From: Microvelia longipes
Lineage: Eukaryota; Arthropoda; Insecta; Hemiptera; Veliidae
Length of the DNA: 64,000 nucleotides
Assembly (NCBI GenBank): GCA_018340805.1
Contig: JACMZG010001863.1
Coordinates: 20,907,275-20,971,274 of the forward strand
Direction: 5' to 3'
Shown: piece by piece, positions 10,006-22,039 of the stretch
Layout: each line of letters begins with the position of its first letter
Position numbering within the stretch: position 1 is the first letter of the stretch
Translations under genes and position numbers: made by a program
The notes under the pieces: generated by a model
The model's input: only the letters and a program-made list of their open reading frames with translations
Database searches by the model: none
Told to the model about the DNA's origin: nothing

Positions 10006-10795
10006 TGATCATGACGTTAAACATTTTTAAAAAATATTATTATCATTATTTTAAATATTGATGCATGCAAAGTAGGTTTAAAAACGTATATCCTCCAAAC
10101 AGCTTAACTAGATTAAGTCTGTTTTTTAATCTCTCTGTCTTGAACACAGCGGGAGCTATGTCGTTATACAGATGAAAAAATACACAAACAGTCACACTGC
10201 ATGAGGAAACCCAATTATAATATGATTGGCTTTTCCTCATCAGCGGTACTAGGGGAATGGAAAATAAAGAATAATAATAAATAAGTACCTTTAATATAGA
10301 AGGATCTAATCTGAACAGTTGACACTTCGACGTCGATAGTGCAGGCATTACGAAACGATACAATGTACACATCGGAAAATTTGGAGGCAACACCAAAACG
10401 TTTTTTTTTAAGATAAAAGAAAAATTGCAATTTTGCGAGTCACTAACACTAACACTAAGTCACTAATTTAAGCGGATTCAGAGATGACCCTTGAATTAAA
10501 TTCTAAATTAAAGAACTGACTCTAACGATATAATCTCTAGGCAAATAAAAATTGAGTGCTCTAATATTTTCTGCTTTTCTGCTTTCCGAAATAAATAAAA
10601 TGAATTTATTTTGATGTTTGGTAATTATTAGATATGATGGTCTCGATAATAAAATCATCAAACCTAAAAAAGTAATACATGTTTTATAGGTCATTGATAA
10701 TTAAAGAAAATTTTAGTATACTTTCTTACTCATCGAAAAATGAAATTAGAGTTATATAATAACCCAGATCCACTAGTGAAAATTTTAACAACAGT
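10006..10795. other. Gene-free stretch downstream of the 10.8-kb exon
   Basis: Frames open on the minus strand at 10046-10430 and 10503-10694 have no recognised domain. For the minus-strand exon at 10796-10912 this is the 3' side; an AATAAA-type signal on the minus strand lies near 10600 (+ TTTATTT). Confidence 0.3.
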
Positions 10796-10912
10796 TTAAT
10801 ATGGATCATCTGGCTTAGTAGTAAATCTTGAGTCACTCGCGCACATGACACCCGCGTCGGTGTCCGGACGAAACCTTGTAGAGTATCCGGTCAGGTATCG
10901 CAAGTAAATCTC
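10796..10912 (-). CDS. Probable terminal coding exon of an unrecognised gene
   Basis: On the minus strand a very strong acceptor (a pyrimidine run ending TTTTTGTTTCAG, + 10913-10924) opens a CpG-rich, 38-codon frame ending TAA (+ 10796-10798). It reads EIYLRYLTGYSTRFRP, then DTDAGVMCASDSRF and TTKPDDPY. Base composition contrasts sharply with the AT-rich flanks and the sequence is not one of the repeats recognised here. Frame +2 is also open for about 25 codons, so the phase is not proven. I do not recognise the protein. It could be the last exon of a gene whose other exons lie at higher coordinates, on the strand opposite the DIP exon. No partner exon was found within the window. Confidence 0.55.
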   Translation of the reverse strand, partial: EIYLRYLTGYSTRFRPDTDAGVMCASDSRFTTKPDDPY

Positions 10913-10924
10913 CTGAAACAAAAA

Positions 10925-13059
10925 TGAAACAAACATTATCGGTAAATCGACTTCAAGTTGTTAGTTATTGCACTTTAGACAAAAACAATAGTTTATTGTG
11001 ACGATATGCAAAGGTTCGTAAACGGCGAATTTACTATGAAATGCCTGAATACATGCTTGATTCATTTGTTCGTGTAATAAAGTCTTATCAGTAACCCTAC
11101 GAGTTATAAGTAATTTTTCTCTTAATTTTACTAATCAAATGCGCAAAACGTTGTGCTTTGCATAGTTAAGCAACTTTAATGCTTCGCATAATCTAAGCGT
11201 TATAAGAAGACAAATTAAATTAGATAAATAAGAAAAGAATGCTTAAAGAAGGGTGAAAAGCGTCATTACTAATGCGCATTCCTTTGAAAAATTTAGAAGA
11301 AATTACCAAATTATTAAAACAAGAAATGTATTCTTCAGAAATAAAACTATGCATTGCAAAATAAATTAGCCAGCTTGCTTCGCGGGAAGAATAATCTAAA
11401 AATAATTTAGATTTTAGAATAATCTAAAATCTTTTTCATTGGATTAACTGGCTTTTTGTTGAATTCTTGGATTTCAGGTGGTGTGTATTTTTAAAATTTT
11501 TATTATTTTAAAGTATTATTTCTAATTAAATATAAATATTACGCATTATAATATAATGAAATCGATAAGTTAAAGTGAGATCATAAAAATAGACAAGAAG
11601 CCATAAAAGAAGAAAATATTACTATATTTACAACTGAAGTATCCCTTCACCCAATAAAATGTATCAGTAAGGCAAAATAACAATAATAAATTTATCTAAA
11701 AATCATAAAAGGCTTAGTACTATATTAGGGTAGAAAAAAACATTAAGCAAGGATGTAAAAAGTAGAAGTTACTGTGCCAGCATTAGTCAAGTCGCATTTA
11801 TCAGTTGACAGAGAAAGAGAGAACATTAAAAACATTTCGTTGATTGGTGGCTTTATATGGAGCTAATAATTCCAAGCTACGGCCCGAATAAAATACACTG
11901 TTTTAACTGAAATGATAAATTGAATAAATTCTCATCCCTAAAAACTGAATGAAATAATTGTTTAATTTACAAAATGAAGGATAGGATATTGAATATGATA
12001 AAATAAATACGAAGGATTTATTTTTATGGTTTTGTGATTTTTCGTGAAATATGAGGTAGAAAATTCAAACTGGGTTTCAAAAAAAGTCCAGTGTAGTTAT
12101 TCTGTCGGTATGGTGAGAATAGGCTACGTAACCTGGACTGTTATAACAGAGTCTTGTTTTGTTATTAAAACAAGATAGGAAGGTTATGTTACTCCTATTC
12201 ATGGGATTTTTTCACTACATGTTAGAGTCAGAGGTTGAATTTTAACAAGCTTTATAACCTCCCTAAAAACTACCTGTTACCATTTCATTGTTTAGGTTTT
12301 TCCTTTATTCAAATTTCTCATAAAATTTGTGTAAAATACTTCCAAACTTTTTTTGTTTTATAATCGAGGAGCCCATTAGGTTATTACATTATAGTTTATT
12401 ATATAGTATATTATTATAGAATATTATTTGACGTAGTAAGTATTGTTAAGGCGCTCTAGCAGTATTGTTGTAGTTTCTATAACATAATTCATCATTAACT
12501 ATAGTATAATAGTAATATGTTTATGCTGGATGTTTAGTTTGAAACAATGACTAATTAAAATTAAATGTTTCCAAACTAAGCAAGCTCTTTGTTAACTACT
12601 TTCCAGCGAGACCAAATGCTAAAATACTAACATGCATTTCACGTTCACAAGAAATTGAATATTATTAGAACAGCCCCAAAAGAATAGATATTATAACACA
12701 AAGCATTGTTTATTTATTATAATACGATACGTAGGATATTTTGGCCCTTTTTCGAACTATTTTTTATCATCATGTTTAATAAATTCAGCGGTCATATTTT
12801 AATAATCTTTACAACCCCTAAGCTAAATGTGATGTAAAAAATTTAACATTCAGAGTGTTATTGCCAATCAAAATTCACAAAATCGAAAGACACCATTTTA
12901 AAATGGTTGTTACAATCTAATTTCAGATTCCATCATGTATAGAATTTTTTCAGGCTTAAAAATAATCAGAGCAGCTAAAATAGACCTAAAGTTTAATATT
13001 CACGTAATATTCAGTTTAATCAACTTACAACTCTTCAGCATATACACACGCTAGAGTTT
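10925..13059. other. Gene-free stretch
   Basis: About 2.1 kb of AT-rich sequence. Local short inverted repeats occur (for example TAATCTAAAA/TTTTAGATTA near 11390-11430), and a family R-like 3' piece may begin near 12800. Nothing else supported. Confidence 0.35.
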
Positions 13060-13245
13060 TTGCGGGACTTGGTCCCACACACACACACTCCCTCTGAAAT
13101 TTACTCAGAACGTCTTAAAGAGCCCAAAACGGGATAATTCGGATACAATTTTGGTTTCGGATTTCAGGGTAAACACAATAGTATTTCTAAATAGTAATTT
13201 TTAGTAGTTAGATACCTACGGTATTATGCAAGACAAATAAAAAAA
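13060..13245 (+). repeat. Family R copy (13 kb, 3' part)
   Basis: Contains a (CA)n of about 16 bases (13075-13092), a diverged ACTCAGAACGTCTTAAAGAG segment and the terminal CCTACGGTATTATGC then GACAAATAAAAAA. Matches the family R 3' end. Confidence 0.6.
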
Positions 13246-14929
13246 ACATTAAGAGCTCAGAACAAGACGCCATTCCTGGACTCCCGGAGTAAAAAGAAAG
13301 ACATTATTAAGGTAATATGAGGAGGAGAGCAGATATTTAATTAAAAGTGGACACTTGAGATAGATGACATACTAAAAACAATATATTAAGCACAATATAT
13401 ACATAAGTACTCTACTAACTTATATATTAATCAACGTTAACAGTTCCTAATTTGATCTAGTATAAACCTTAAAGTAAAGATTGATAAATTAATTGTTCCA
13501 GTAAAACATTTCAACACTCTTGAAGCGTCTGTAAAGTTAAAAACTTAACGTCTGGAGCCAATAATCGTCATCCTAAGAAGCTTTAAACATCAAGCACTAA
13601 GTAAGAAAGGGGAAAAGAAATCTTTTACCACAACAGTCTCGGTTTTTATTAAATAATTAATAACAGTTAAAAACATCTGCCGAGCCCAAACTTTTTCCTC
13701 AACCATTCCAAGATAAACCATTTTTAGACGAATACATTACGTCTCCCCTTAGTTTTAACTAAGGGGAGACGTTAAAAAGAGGAGATTTGAAATTAAGAAA
13801 AGTTGCATTTTCAGTATAAATCGTTTAAATGAAAAAGAACATTTGTAAAAAGAAGCGGAGTGACTAATATCTCTCAGGTTCGTAAAGAACTACTAGGTTT
13901 TTTTTTATCTTAAATGAGAGAGGATGTGACTACTTCTACCATTCCATGCTACTTATCTTGCTATCTTTAATTTATGATTTCGTTGGAGGAATTAATCGTA
14001 TATTATGTTACAAGACAGTGATAAAAATCTTTATTTACCGTGGCAACTTTATTTACTGTCGAGCGAAGCAAGACTGTAAAAGGAGCCGAGGTAAAAAAAA
14101 GCCATTCCCAGTCGTGTACCAAATACTTTTTTTTTCTCGAGTGTAGTAATAGTAAACAACCATTCAGAAGAAAAACAGTAAAATAACTGAAATTCGCAGA
14201 TAAGTGGGCTTTATAGCGATTTTTAAAGTCGCTATGTAGTAGAAGAAAGGGGAGGAACTGAGTGGATTAATAAATCCACTAGTTCCTGTGATTTTAAAAA
14301 TATAATTTTTGATATGCTGGTTCAAATGTGACAATTTGCAGCTCCATCTGGCCATCTTAAGTAACCAAAAAATACAAGCGAGAGGTCTTAAAAAAATTGC
14401 CTCCTTTATAAAATGTCGTATCTATTAAAAATAAAAGGGTGTAACAATTGAACACTCTTACCGGTATCATAAAGATCTCTTTGAACATTTTTAAAAACAC
14501 TTTAAATAATAATGCAACAAACAATAAGTATATATTGCGATTACATTTTAAAATAATCTTGAGATGTAACCGAATTGGCACACCTAATAAAAATTGATGT
14601 TTACACTTGGCTTGAGGCCTATGAGTTCTTAAGAGGACTACAAATAATAGAAGGTTGTAACAGCAAGAAAATTCTTTGTTTAAGATGTTTTTGTCTATCT
14701 GGCGATTCTCAAGTCGTGCTTTATAATTGTTTAGTAAATTGCTTGTTTCGATAAGTTAAAGATCAAAAATGGAATTCTTAAATCGTGTTTTGACTTTTAA
14801 TGAGAAAACGATAATATTCTCAACAAAATAGGCCATGAATTGAACAATTCAATAATTGCCTATTATTTTAAAACACAGAATAGTATTATTTAAGATATAT
14901 AATTATTTTTTAGACTCAAATGGTGTTCA
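13246..14929. other. Gene-free stretch with one perfect hairpin
   Basis: AT-rich sequence without recognised coding content. The open frames at 13946-14146 (+) and 14164-14581 (-) lack domains. The hairpin at 13740-13771 is listed separately. Confidence 0.35.
13740..13771. repeat. Perfect 15-bp-stem inverted repeat
   Basis: CGTCTCCCCTTAGTT, a 2-base TT spacer, then its exact reverse complement AACTAAGGGGAGACG. The GC-rich stem stands out in AT-rich surroundings. It could be a cruciform-forming site or the remains of a foldback element. Function unknown. Confidence 0.9.
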
Positions 14930-15600
14930 TTGTAAACAATCAGTGTATAATTTAAAGTTTAGTCAAGCTCCATCGATGAAATTCCGAGATACAAGACTCA
15001 AATTTGTTTGAGTCTCAAATCTTACACTAACTCCTTATAGGTTTTTTGAGAACGGATATCGATGAGTAATAAAATATGTTCATTCTGACCCATGAGTAGT
15101 CTAAGTTTAAAGTTTAGTTAAGATGCATCATTTAGATTCCGATATTGAAGCATCTAAAAATTATTTTTTACACTAATCTTCTATTGTTATTTGTGAAGGA
15201 ATTTCGTTGAGACATATAATGTGGTTAAATTTGACCTATGAGTCGTTTAAGTGTAGAGTTTAGTCAAGATCCGTCCATTAGATTCCAATCTGTAAGCACT
15301 TAAACTTTAGGAATAAACCCATATTATTTTCGAACGGGTCTCGATAATAATATGGTGATAAGACCTAAAAGGTAACTACTCAGACCTATGAGCATTCTAA
15401 GTTTAAAATTAAGCCAAGATCTATCAATTAGATTCCGATCTGTAAGTACTCGGAATCCTTCTGTTATTTTAGCACTGATCAAGATCTGACATATACTAAT
15501 CTGACTAATCTAACATAGACTAATCATATATTAAAAGGATTCATAAACTAAGTTTAAACTTTTGTCCAGATCCTTTGAGTAGTTTTCGAGTAATAAGCAA
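14930..15600 (+). repeat. Degenerate tandem array, ~148-bp unit, about 4.5 copies
   Basis: GACCYATGAG recurs at 15087, 15233 and 15383 (spacings 146 and 150), each followed by CTAAG/TTAAG, TTTAGTYAAGAT, a short variable part, TTAGATTCCGAT and a phrase ending in ACT/ATC. Partial copies flank these at about 14950 and 15545. No reading frame is conserved across units. It looks like old satellite-type sequence. Confidence 0.7.
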
Positions 15601-18589
15601 CCAACATTTTCAACTTAGTTTTTACATGTACATAGATTTTGTATTAAATTAATTTAATAAAATATAAACAAGTTGAAATAAAAATAAAAAATAAAACTTT
15701 ACTATGCACTATATCATAAAATGAAAATATAGTGGTTTCAAAATAAATATAAAATATTTTTAAAAAATGTATTTAAATATAACTATTCAAAAAAGTCAAC
15801 ATTAAGACTTTACAAATAAAGTGCTCTAACTTAACATTGCGGTCTTTTCAGAAAAAAATATGAAGTAATAAAAGAAGATATTACATTATACAAATGCATG
15901 TAGTGGCAAATAATCCCTTTCCACTTGTCAGGCTATATATAATATAAAAATTATATATCTTCTCTTTAAAGCAACACTGGGAGTGTAACTCGCTCCAAAA
16001 TGTTGGTTCCCACAAAAACAACTTAGCTTCCTTTCTGATTGTATTTTCTATAATATTTTGTTGGAATATAAAATATTTGTTTGCTTACACTAGAATTAGT
16101 ACGGGATGGGTTTTTAGAGCAAATTACTTTAAGTGATAAATATAAAGAAGTAAATTTTGTTCTTACTGTTGCGGCTGGATTTTTTTAGGTTAAAATTGCT
16201 ATTTTTTGATTTAATAATATATATGCCATTAAAATAAATGTCTTCTATAACCGAAATAAAAAAATTGTATTCCAGCTATATGTTTATTTCATTTTACTTG
16301 TAGACATAAACCTGTCATGATAAATCAATTAAATAAGATCAGTTTCAGCTAAATAAAACCAATTATTTTGCCAGTAAAGCCAAAAACAACAACATAAAAA
16401 AAATGTACGTTTAGTATTCTAGGTTTTAGGGAGCTAATTCGAATAAAATGGATCCAATAGCGATATTATTAACATACAGCCACTAATAGACCAAGCGATC
16501 CGTAGCAAGCCTAAGAGACATGACATTAAAAAATTCGGTGTTAAGAAAAAATTTTAAACAACCGTATATGGAACTCCAAACACATGAAAAAGTAATTTTA
16601 ATATGTTAGATCAGCATGTCATAGAAGGGTAATATGACAAGCATGACATAGAATAAGAGTGAATCATCTTTTAAAACATGCAATTAGTTTAAAAATTCCC
16701 AAGTTCAGCATTTTGGGAATTGACCATTCAGAGAAGCCCCTACCAACCCCTCACCTAAAAAAAAAGAACAAAAAATACCTACCACCATAACCGCTGTATA
16801 AAAATAATCTTCTTCCCGGTAATCGTTTCCTTTGTTTGTGGTTCTTCTTGTGTTTACATCGTTTTGAAAACTACTTTCAAATTAATCATAAAAATGATGT
16901 TATTAGACAAAAGAATTACAAAAAACATCTCCAAGAAAATACGGATAAAATAACCTGATTTTTTTACATAGTTTTTTCCTGCTCCCTTCTTGCAGGGAAT
17001 TATTTCTTTAGAATCGGCAATGTCTAAACTGACTATTCAAGATTTTTAAATTAGTCGATAGACTGTAAATATAAGTTATTTAGAGTAGTGGTATGTCCAA
17101 ATCGGCAGGTACGTACCCTAGGCGTAGGTAAGCTTTGTGGGACTTCAAATAGCGCCACATTCCTAAAAGTAATATTTTTGAAAATAACTCATTCCCAAAA
17201 AAACATTTTAAATGTTACCATCGTTACGTCTTAATATTTTTTTGTTTTAATTAAACTACCAAGTTAAATTATTTAATTTAAAATTAAACTTATTTATTTA
17301 GAACAAAATTAGTTTATGACAATATGAACGAACAACAATGAGTATCATTGTTGTAAAGTATTTACAACTTAATTAATTATTTTAACGACAATAAGAAAAG
17401 AAGAAAAGTAAATAAAATGAATTTAAGTGATGATTTATAAAAATGTTTATTCTCTAGAAGAAAAAGATTTTACCAAATCCGTGAAAAAAGCAAATTAGCG
17501 GGTTTTATTGTTTATAATTGCTCATTGTGGTTGAATAGTCATTGTGTTGGTCTGGAATTATCATCCCGCGGGCTCTACATTATCTTGGCCCAGGAATAAG
17601 GTTTACGTGCTCTCCATAAATATAAGAGAAGGCCAAAAACAGATTTTGGCTTTAAAATTAAAGAACTCTATTAAAAGACTTTTATTTTATAAAGAGTCTA
17701 GAGAGACCCTTACATTTGAAATGAGGTCCTTTGTGTCGGCGTAAGAATAGAAAACTAATTATAGTTATTTCATTATTAAGTGTAAATTTTCTATTTAATT
17801 TATTTAGTACGTTTTTACTTTAACAATTATATAACAAAAGACAATCAAATAAAACTGAAAAACAAATGGCTAAACGAGAGTTGAATAGAGGAGGTGTTGA
17901 ATACATGAATGTTGAATGGGAGGAAAATTGTGCCATTAAATAAAAACAAATATTACAAAACAAAAAATACAGTAACACAAAACGTAAATCCTGACTTCAT
18001 AAACATTTTATTATGATCAACAGATAATGCTTTTCAAAAATTATTTATTTTATTTCTCCAAATCTGAGAGGAAATATCCGATTTTAGGATAAAAAGAAAA
18101 TAAGATTTAGAGAAAAAATAAGGTATAAGGGAAATAAAAAGAGAAGAATAAAGGTAAATCTGAAGGATAGAAGCTGGCTGGGATGAATTGGATTCCACTG
18201 AGGTTAAAGCCTCAAATAGTCAAATGCCTTTTTTCTGTTTCAAAAAGTATATAATACCACCCAACTATATACATATATATAACCCTGTATAGATATATAT
18301 AACTCAGCTTACCCCGTATATAACTATACAGACGACCTGTCTATATAAAGAGAATGATTTTCTGTACTACTTGGTAGCATCTAAAGATTCCTGAGTCTTT
18401 TATATCTCAATTTCTAACACTTTTTCATAGATATTTCTTTTATATTTTCAAAGGTAATGTTACAGTATGTTATTTTTTTCTAAATATATAAAAACCTTGG
18501 CTATTATGACAAAATTGCTTCGTCTCAATGCGATTAACTCTTAAAATTTTTTAAATGGTTAAAATAATACTCAAGTCCTTACTTTTCCT
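15601..18589. other. Gene-free stretch
   Basis: About 3 kb of AT-rich sequence. The only longish frame (17544-17744, +) has a GC-richer start (CCCGCGGGCTCTAC at 17564) but no recognisable domain. No repeats strong enough to name. Confidence 0.35.
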
Positions 18590-18960
18590 TACGTATTATG
18601 CAGGTATATAGGAAAAGTATTGTACTTACTCTAAAAATCCGAAACCAGGTCTGCAACTACATTATCTGTTTCAGTGTTGTTAAAACCCTTGAGTCGTCCC
18701 TACTAAGTAATTTATCTGTATGTGTGTGTCAGTTATCATTGTTCCTTCAGTTCATTCATTCAGTTCACAGTGTTTATGCTAAAGAGTTTAAACTTAGCAC
18801 AAAAAGCAATTTTTAGGCCATGCTGTAATAATCGGAAAAATCTCTATATCGTGAAAATCTGTATAATTCCCTGTGGCTATCCACTCACGTACTGACGTAT
18901 GAAATAGAACTTTTTATACGTGTTCTAGGCATAAAGGGATTCACAAAATTCAACTACATT
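18590..18960 (-). repeat. Family R copy (18.6 kb, reverse)
   Basis: Reads GCAGGTATATAGGAAAAGTA on the plus strand, then GTGTGTGTGTCAGTTATCAT, TTTATGCTAAAGAGTTTAAA and CTTAGCACAAAAAG: the reverse complement of the family R 3' half. Confidence 0.65.
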
Positions 18961-19079
18961 GGATGATTTATCAGTTGTTTTAAATAACGCTTACATGTCT
19001 TTTGATGTAAAGTGTACTAATGCTAATTGTCAGTTTTTTTAGAAATACATGTGAGGAACCATTCTTCTGTATTTTATGG

Positions 19080-19410
19080 TTTTGTATGAACTTTTAACAC
19101 ATAATGACGTCATAATATTTTTCGGATAGCAAACAAAACCAAAAGATTGATTTTAGTACTGTTTCAACTCATATCGGACTGTTCCTAACAATAAAAACCT
19201 GAGTGTTGCGCTTATAACAGGCACATACAAACTGAAAACCTGGTAAAAACCTTTCAGGAGGTCTTAAATCATCTGATGGATGATTTAATCAACAGATCTG
19301 GATATCAAATCAACAGATAATTTAGGTGGAGTCTCCATATCCAATTTTTAATACAAACGCAAATTGTTTTTATATTTTAACGGTAAATGAGGAACAGTAA
19401 AATGAGTAAA
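19080..19410 (+). repeat. Family R copy (19.1 kb)
   Basis: Contains AATGACGTCATAATATTTTT, CGGATAGCA, AGGAGGTCTTAAATCATCTG and ends near AACGGTAAATGAGGAACAGTA. It lies head-to-head with the reverse copy at 18590-18960. Confidence 0.6.
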
Positions 19411-20534
19411 AATGAAAAAAATCTAAAAACAATAATCAATGTTTACACAAAATCAATCACACAACATTTTGTATTTTAAGATATTAAAATTACTGATAAA
19501 CCAAAAAATACAAAATCACTGTCGTACTTAAAATTTAGTATAATGCACAACAAACCGTCTAGATTTCTAGTCAAAGCTATGATGAAAAAACAAAACCCCT
19601 TTCAATCCAAACAAACCCAGACTGCATTAATAATTCTTAAGAATTGTATTCCTGGTCCGTATTTAACCCCTACGGCCAAAAACACATACCGTGTTAATTA
19701 TTAATGTTAAATCTGTATTGAAGGGGTTTAGGGATGTACTAGAGATTGTTGTTTTAAGTGTTGAAATCTGCATACTAGAGCAAAAGTATACAAAAGTTTG
19801 AGATTTATGTACATCAAAAATACAATTTTATATTGATATTTAATAAAAAACTGATACTAATCTGTGTTATAGTACTTATACCTATGTGTCACATAACATA
19901 TTACTGAATTTTTATCCTATAACATATATCACTCTAAAAAGTAACATGTTAAACTTTACATAGTGTTTGTGGCAATGATGTTAGAATAGTTACACAGTGT
20001 TAGTGCAAGTTGTTTCCTTGTAGTGGAATTGTATTTGTTCGGACACTATACTCAAACATGACTGGGTTTTATTATCAAATTTAAAACTTCGCATTGTCAT
20101 ACCTATGTCACGAAGTAAAATCAAATTGTTTGGAAAAAGTATATTATTTACTTGCTTACACGTTAAATTAAAAGCTAAGCACGTTAGGAATCAAGTTATT
20201 GATTCGATATACAATTATTATTGCTTCGTAGCATTAGATATACTTTTCATGGTTTTCAACTGCAGACTAGAATAAAGTAAAGTTTGCATTGGAATTAACT
20301 ACTTAATACTAGGATTTTTCTTTTTGTAATTTTACAAGAGCTGAAAATTTTCTAGAGTTAATTGTGTTGTTAACATTCAGTGTAAGAATTGTAGATAAGT
20401 TTAAAGCCCGTCTAAAAAGTAAGTTCTCTCTATGTAAGGATACAGATTAAGGAGACTATGTAATGAAGTTGCGACGTAACAGTAAAGTCATGATACACCA
20501 TATTAAGTTGAATTTAATTTATTATACTTGTTAA
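19411..20534. other. Gene-free stretch
   Basis: AT-rich; no open frame or repeat recognised. The patch CCTGGTCCGTATTTAACCCC near 19650 is not part of a supported feature. Confidence 0.3.
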
Positions 20535-20650
20535 GGCTACCGAGGCCGATAGGCGTGGGACATAAACCTCAGCTCCCGAGGCTTGCTGAGGTATACTTGC
20601 ATTAATTACGTGTTGGTTCAAAGGCTATGCCAAGGGAGATATAATTCCAA
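20535..20650 (+). repeat. CCTCGGG-type MITE fragment
   Basis: CTACCGAGGCCGATAGG, CTCCCGAGGCTTGCTGAGG and a doubled CCAAGGGAGATATAATT are a diverged piece of the family defined at 26784-27013. The terminal inverted repeats are not preserved. Confidence 0.45.
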
Positions 20651-21202
20651 GGGAGATATAATTAAAAATGTATGTATTATGTATTTATTATGACATTACT
20701 ATTTCAACTAAATCTAAAGTTTATCTTTACAAATTGCTCCATCACAAATATGCCAAAATTAAACGGTTCAGGTTATCAACCGGCCAAAAATATGGATATT
20801 TCATTAACTTTAAATAACGTTTGATTCATGCGTTTTCTATACTAAAAATAAATAACTTTGTTTAAATACAAAATTAGCTGGTAACTTATAACTGGTAACA
20901 AATTCTAGCTTAAGTGATATCATAACACAAAAAAATTCCTAAACATTTCTTAAATATCCTGATAAGCTGACATCAAATTTTTCACTTTACCTAGAGAGAG
21001 AAATTATACCTAAAAATCTACAGTGCGAGTAAACGAGATTATATTAAACTCATAATAAAAGAAATGGATAACAAATCTTTACAAACACTATTAAGTATTG
21101 CATCAATAAATATGTCGATGTCCACATTCATCGCTTTTAATATTATTATTCATCGATTCATCGAATTTCTTATTGTTATTTTGAAAATGTGTAATCAAGA
21201 AC

Positions 21203-21653
21203 TGTTAGCTCTGGGGTGGAGAGCTTGCAGACCTGGAGATCGAGGGTTAAAGTCCAGCTAAGGGAAAACCTTATATGAGGTTATCCCTTGTACTTTTCTT
21301 TCGGGATCATCCAGTCCAGAGTTTTTTACTGACTGTACGCAAATGCTAGTGTGGATCTTGTTTTGACCGAGACAAGTCTGGATTCACGTTTTCGTTGTGT
21401 TCAGATCATGTAAAGATAACCATCTGAGAGCCGATATAGGGTTGGACATATTCAGAGCCAAAGAACCAATCATTTGGACCGTAAAAGTGGAGATTCTCTG
21501 GAAAATCCGTTTGTGGTCTCGAAAATAAATAAAGATACTGGGAATATAGTGTGTGTTTCTAACTGGATAGTATTGACCAGGAGCTGACGACGAGACTGGT
21601 TAATCTAGTAGCTGGGACTAGAGAAGTATACTAGTAGTAGTAGTAGTAGTAGT
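21203..21653 (+). repeat. tRNA-derived SINE-like element with (TAG)n tail
   Basis: The head reads TTAGCTCTGGGGTGGAGAGC (A-box-like), then GAGGGTTAAAGTCCAGC (B-box-like, 21242), spaced as in a tRNA gene. A body of about 340 bases follows, and (TAG)n occupies 21632-21653. The short frame at 21064-21261 crosses the head and is not a gene. Confidence 0.55.
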
Positions 21654-21654
21654 A

Positions 21655-22023
21655 AGAGTGGACAGTAGTCACGCCTGGTGAGTAGACCACACCATGGGAC
21701 AAAAGGACCATTGGGTCCTTTTTAACAACCCCGAAATAAACTACCTCTCACTTTACCTCCACTACATTCTCCTCGTCAATCCTCCTGCTACGATGGATGA
21801 AAGTAAAAATGTTCTGCCATCTTAGAGACCTAGTCCTGCCATGTATCGTTCCAGTTCCAAATATTCGAAACCTGTCCCTTCCAAACCCTTCACTCTTTGC
21901 TAAGAAATGATAGGCTATTTCTTCTTCATTGTCTTTACATATTGCACATATTAAGCTCTCCGTCACTTTCATTATGGCTAAATACCTATTAAGCCTGCAG
22001 TGTCCAGCAATTACTCCTACCAT
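21655..22023 (-). pseudogene. Jockey-like LINE 3' end (C-terminal zinc-knuckle region)
   Basis: The minus-strand frame reads GHCRLNRYLAIMKVTESLIC then AICKDNEEEIAYHFLAKSEG, the pattern found after the RNase H region in many jockey-type ORF2 proteins (GHC.LN.HL, then C-x2-C...H-x4-C). The last zinc ligand is lost (Ser at that position). The 3' untranslated part reads GGACCCAATGGTCCTTTTGT and ends against a (CTA)n stretch (21632-21653), a usual LINE tail. It meets the SINE-like element tail to tail. 5' truncated, as expected for LINE copies. Confidence 0.75.
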
Positions 22024-22039
22024 AAGTCTAAGTCTTGAA

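Noticed and set aside
10046..10396. 116-codon minus-strand frame
   Set aside because: No recognisable domain and AT-driven composition. It might belong to the 3' side of the 10.8-kb exon, but nothing supports translation.
17544..17744. 66-codon plus-strand frame with a GC-richer start
   Set aside because: No domain recognised in any frame; only the first ~30 bases are GC-richer.
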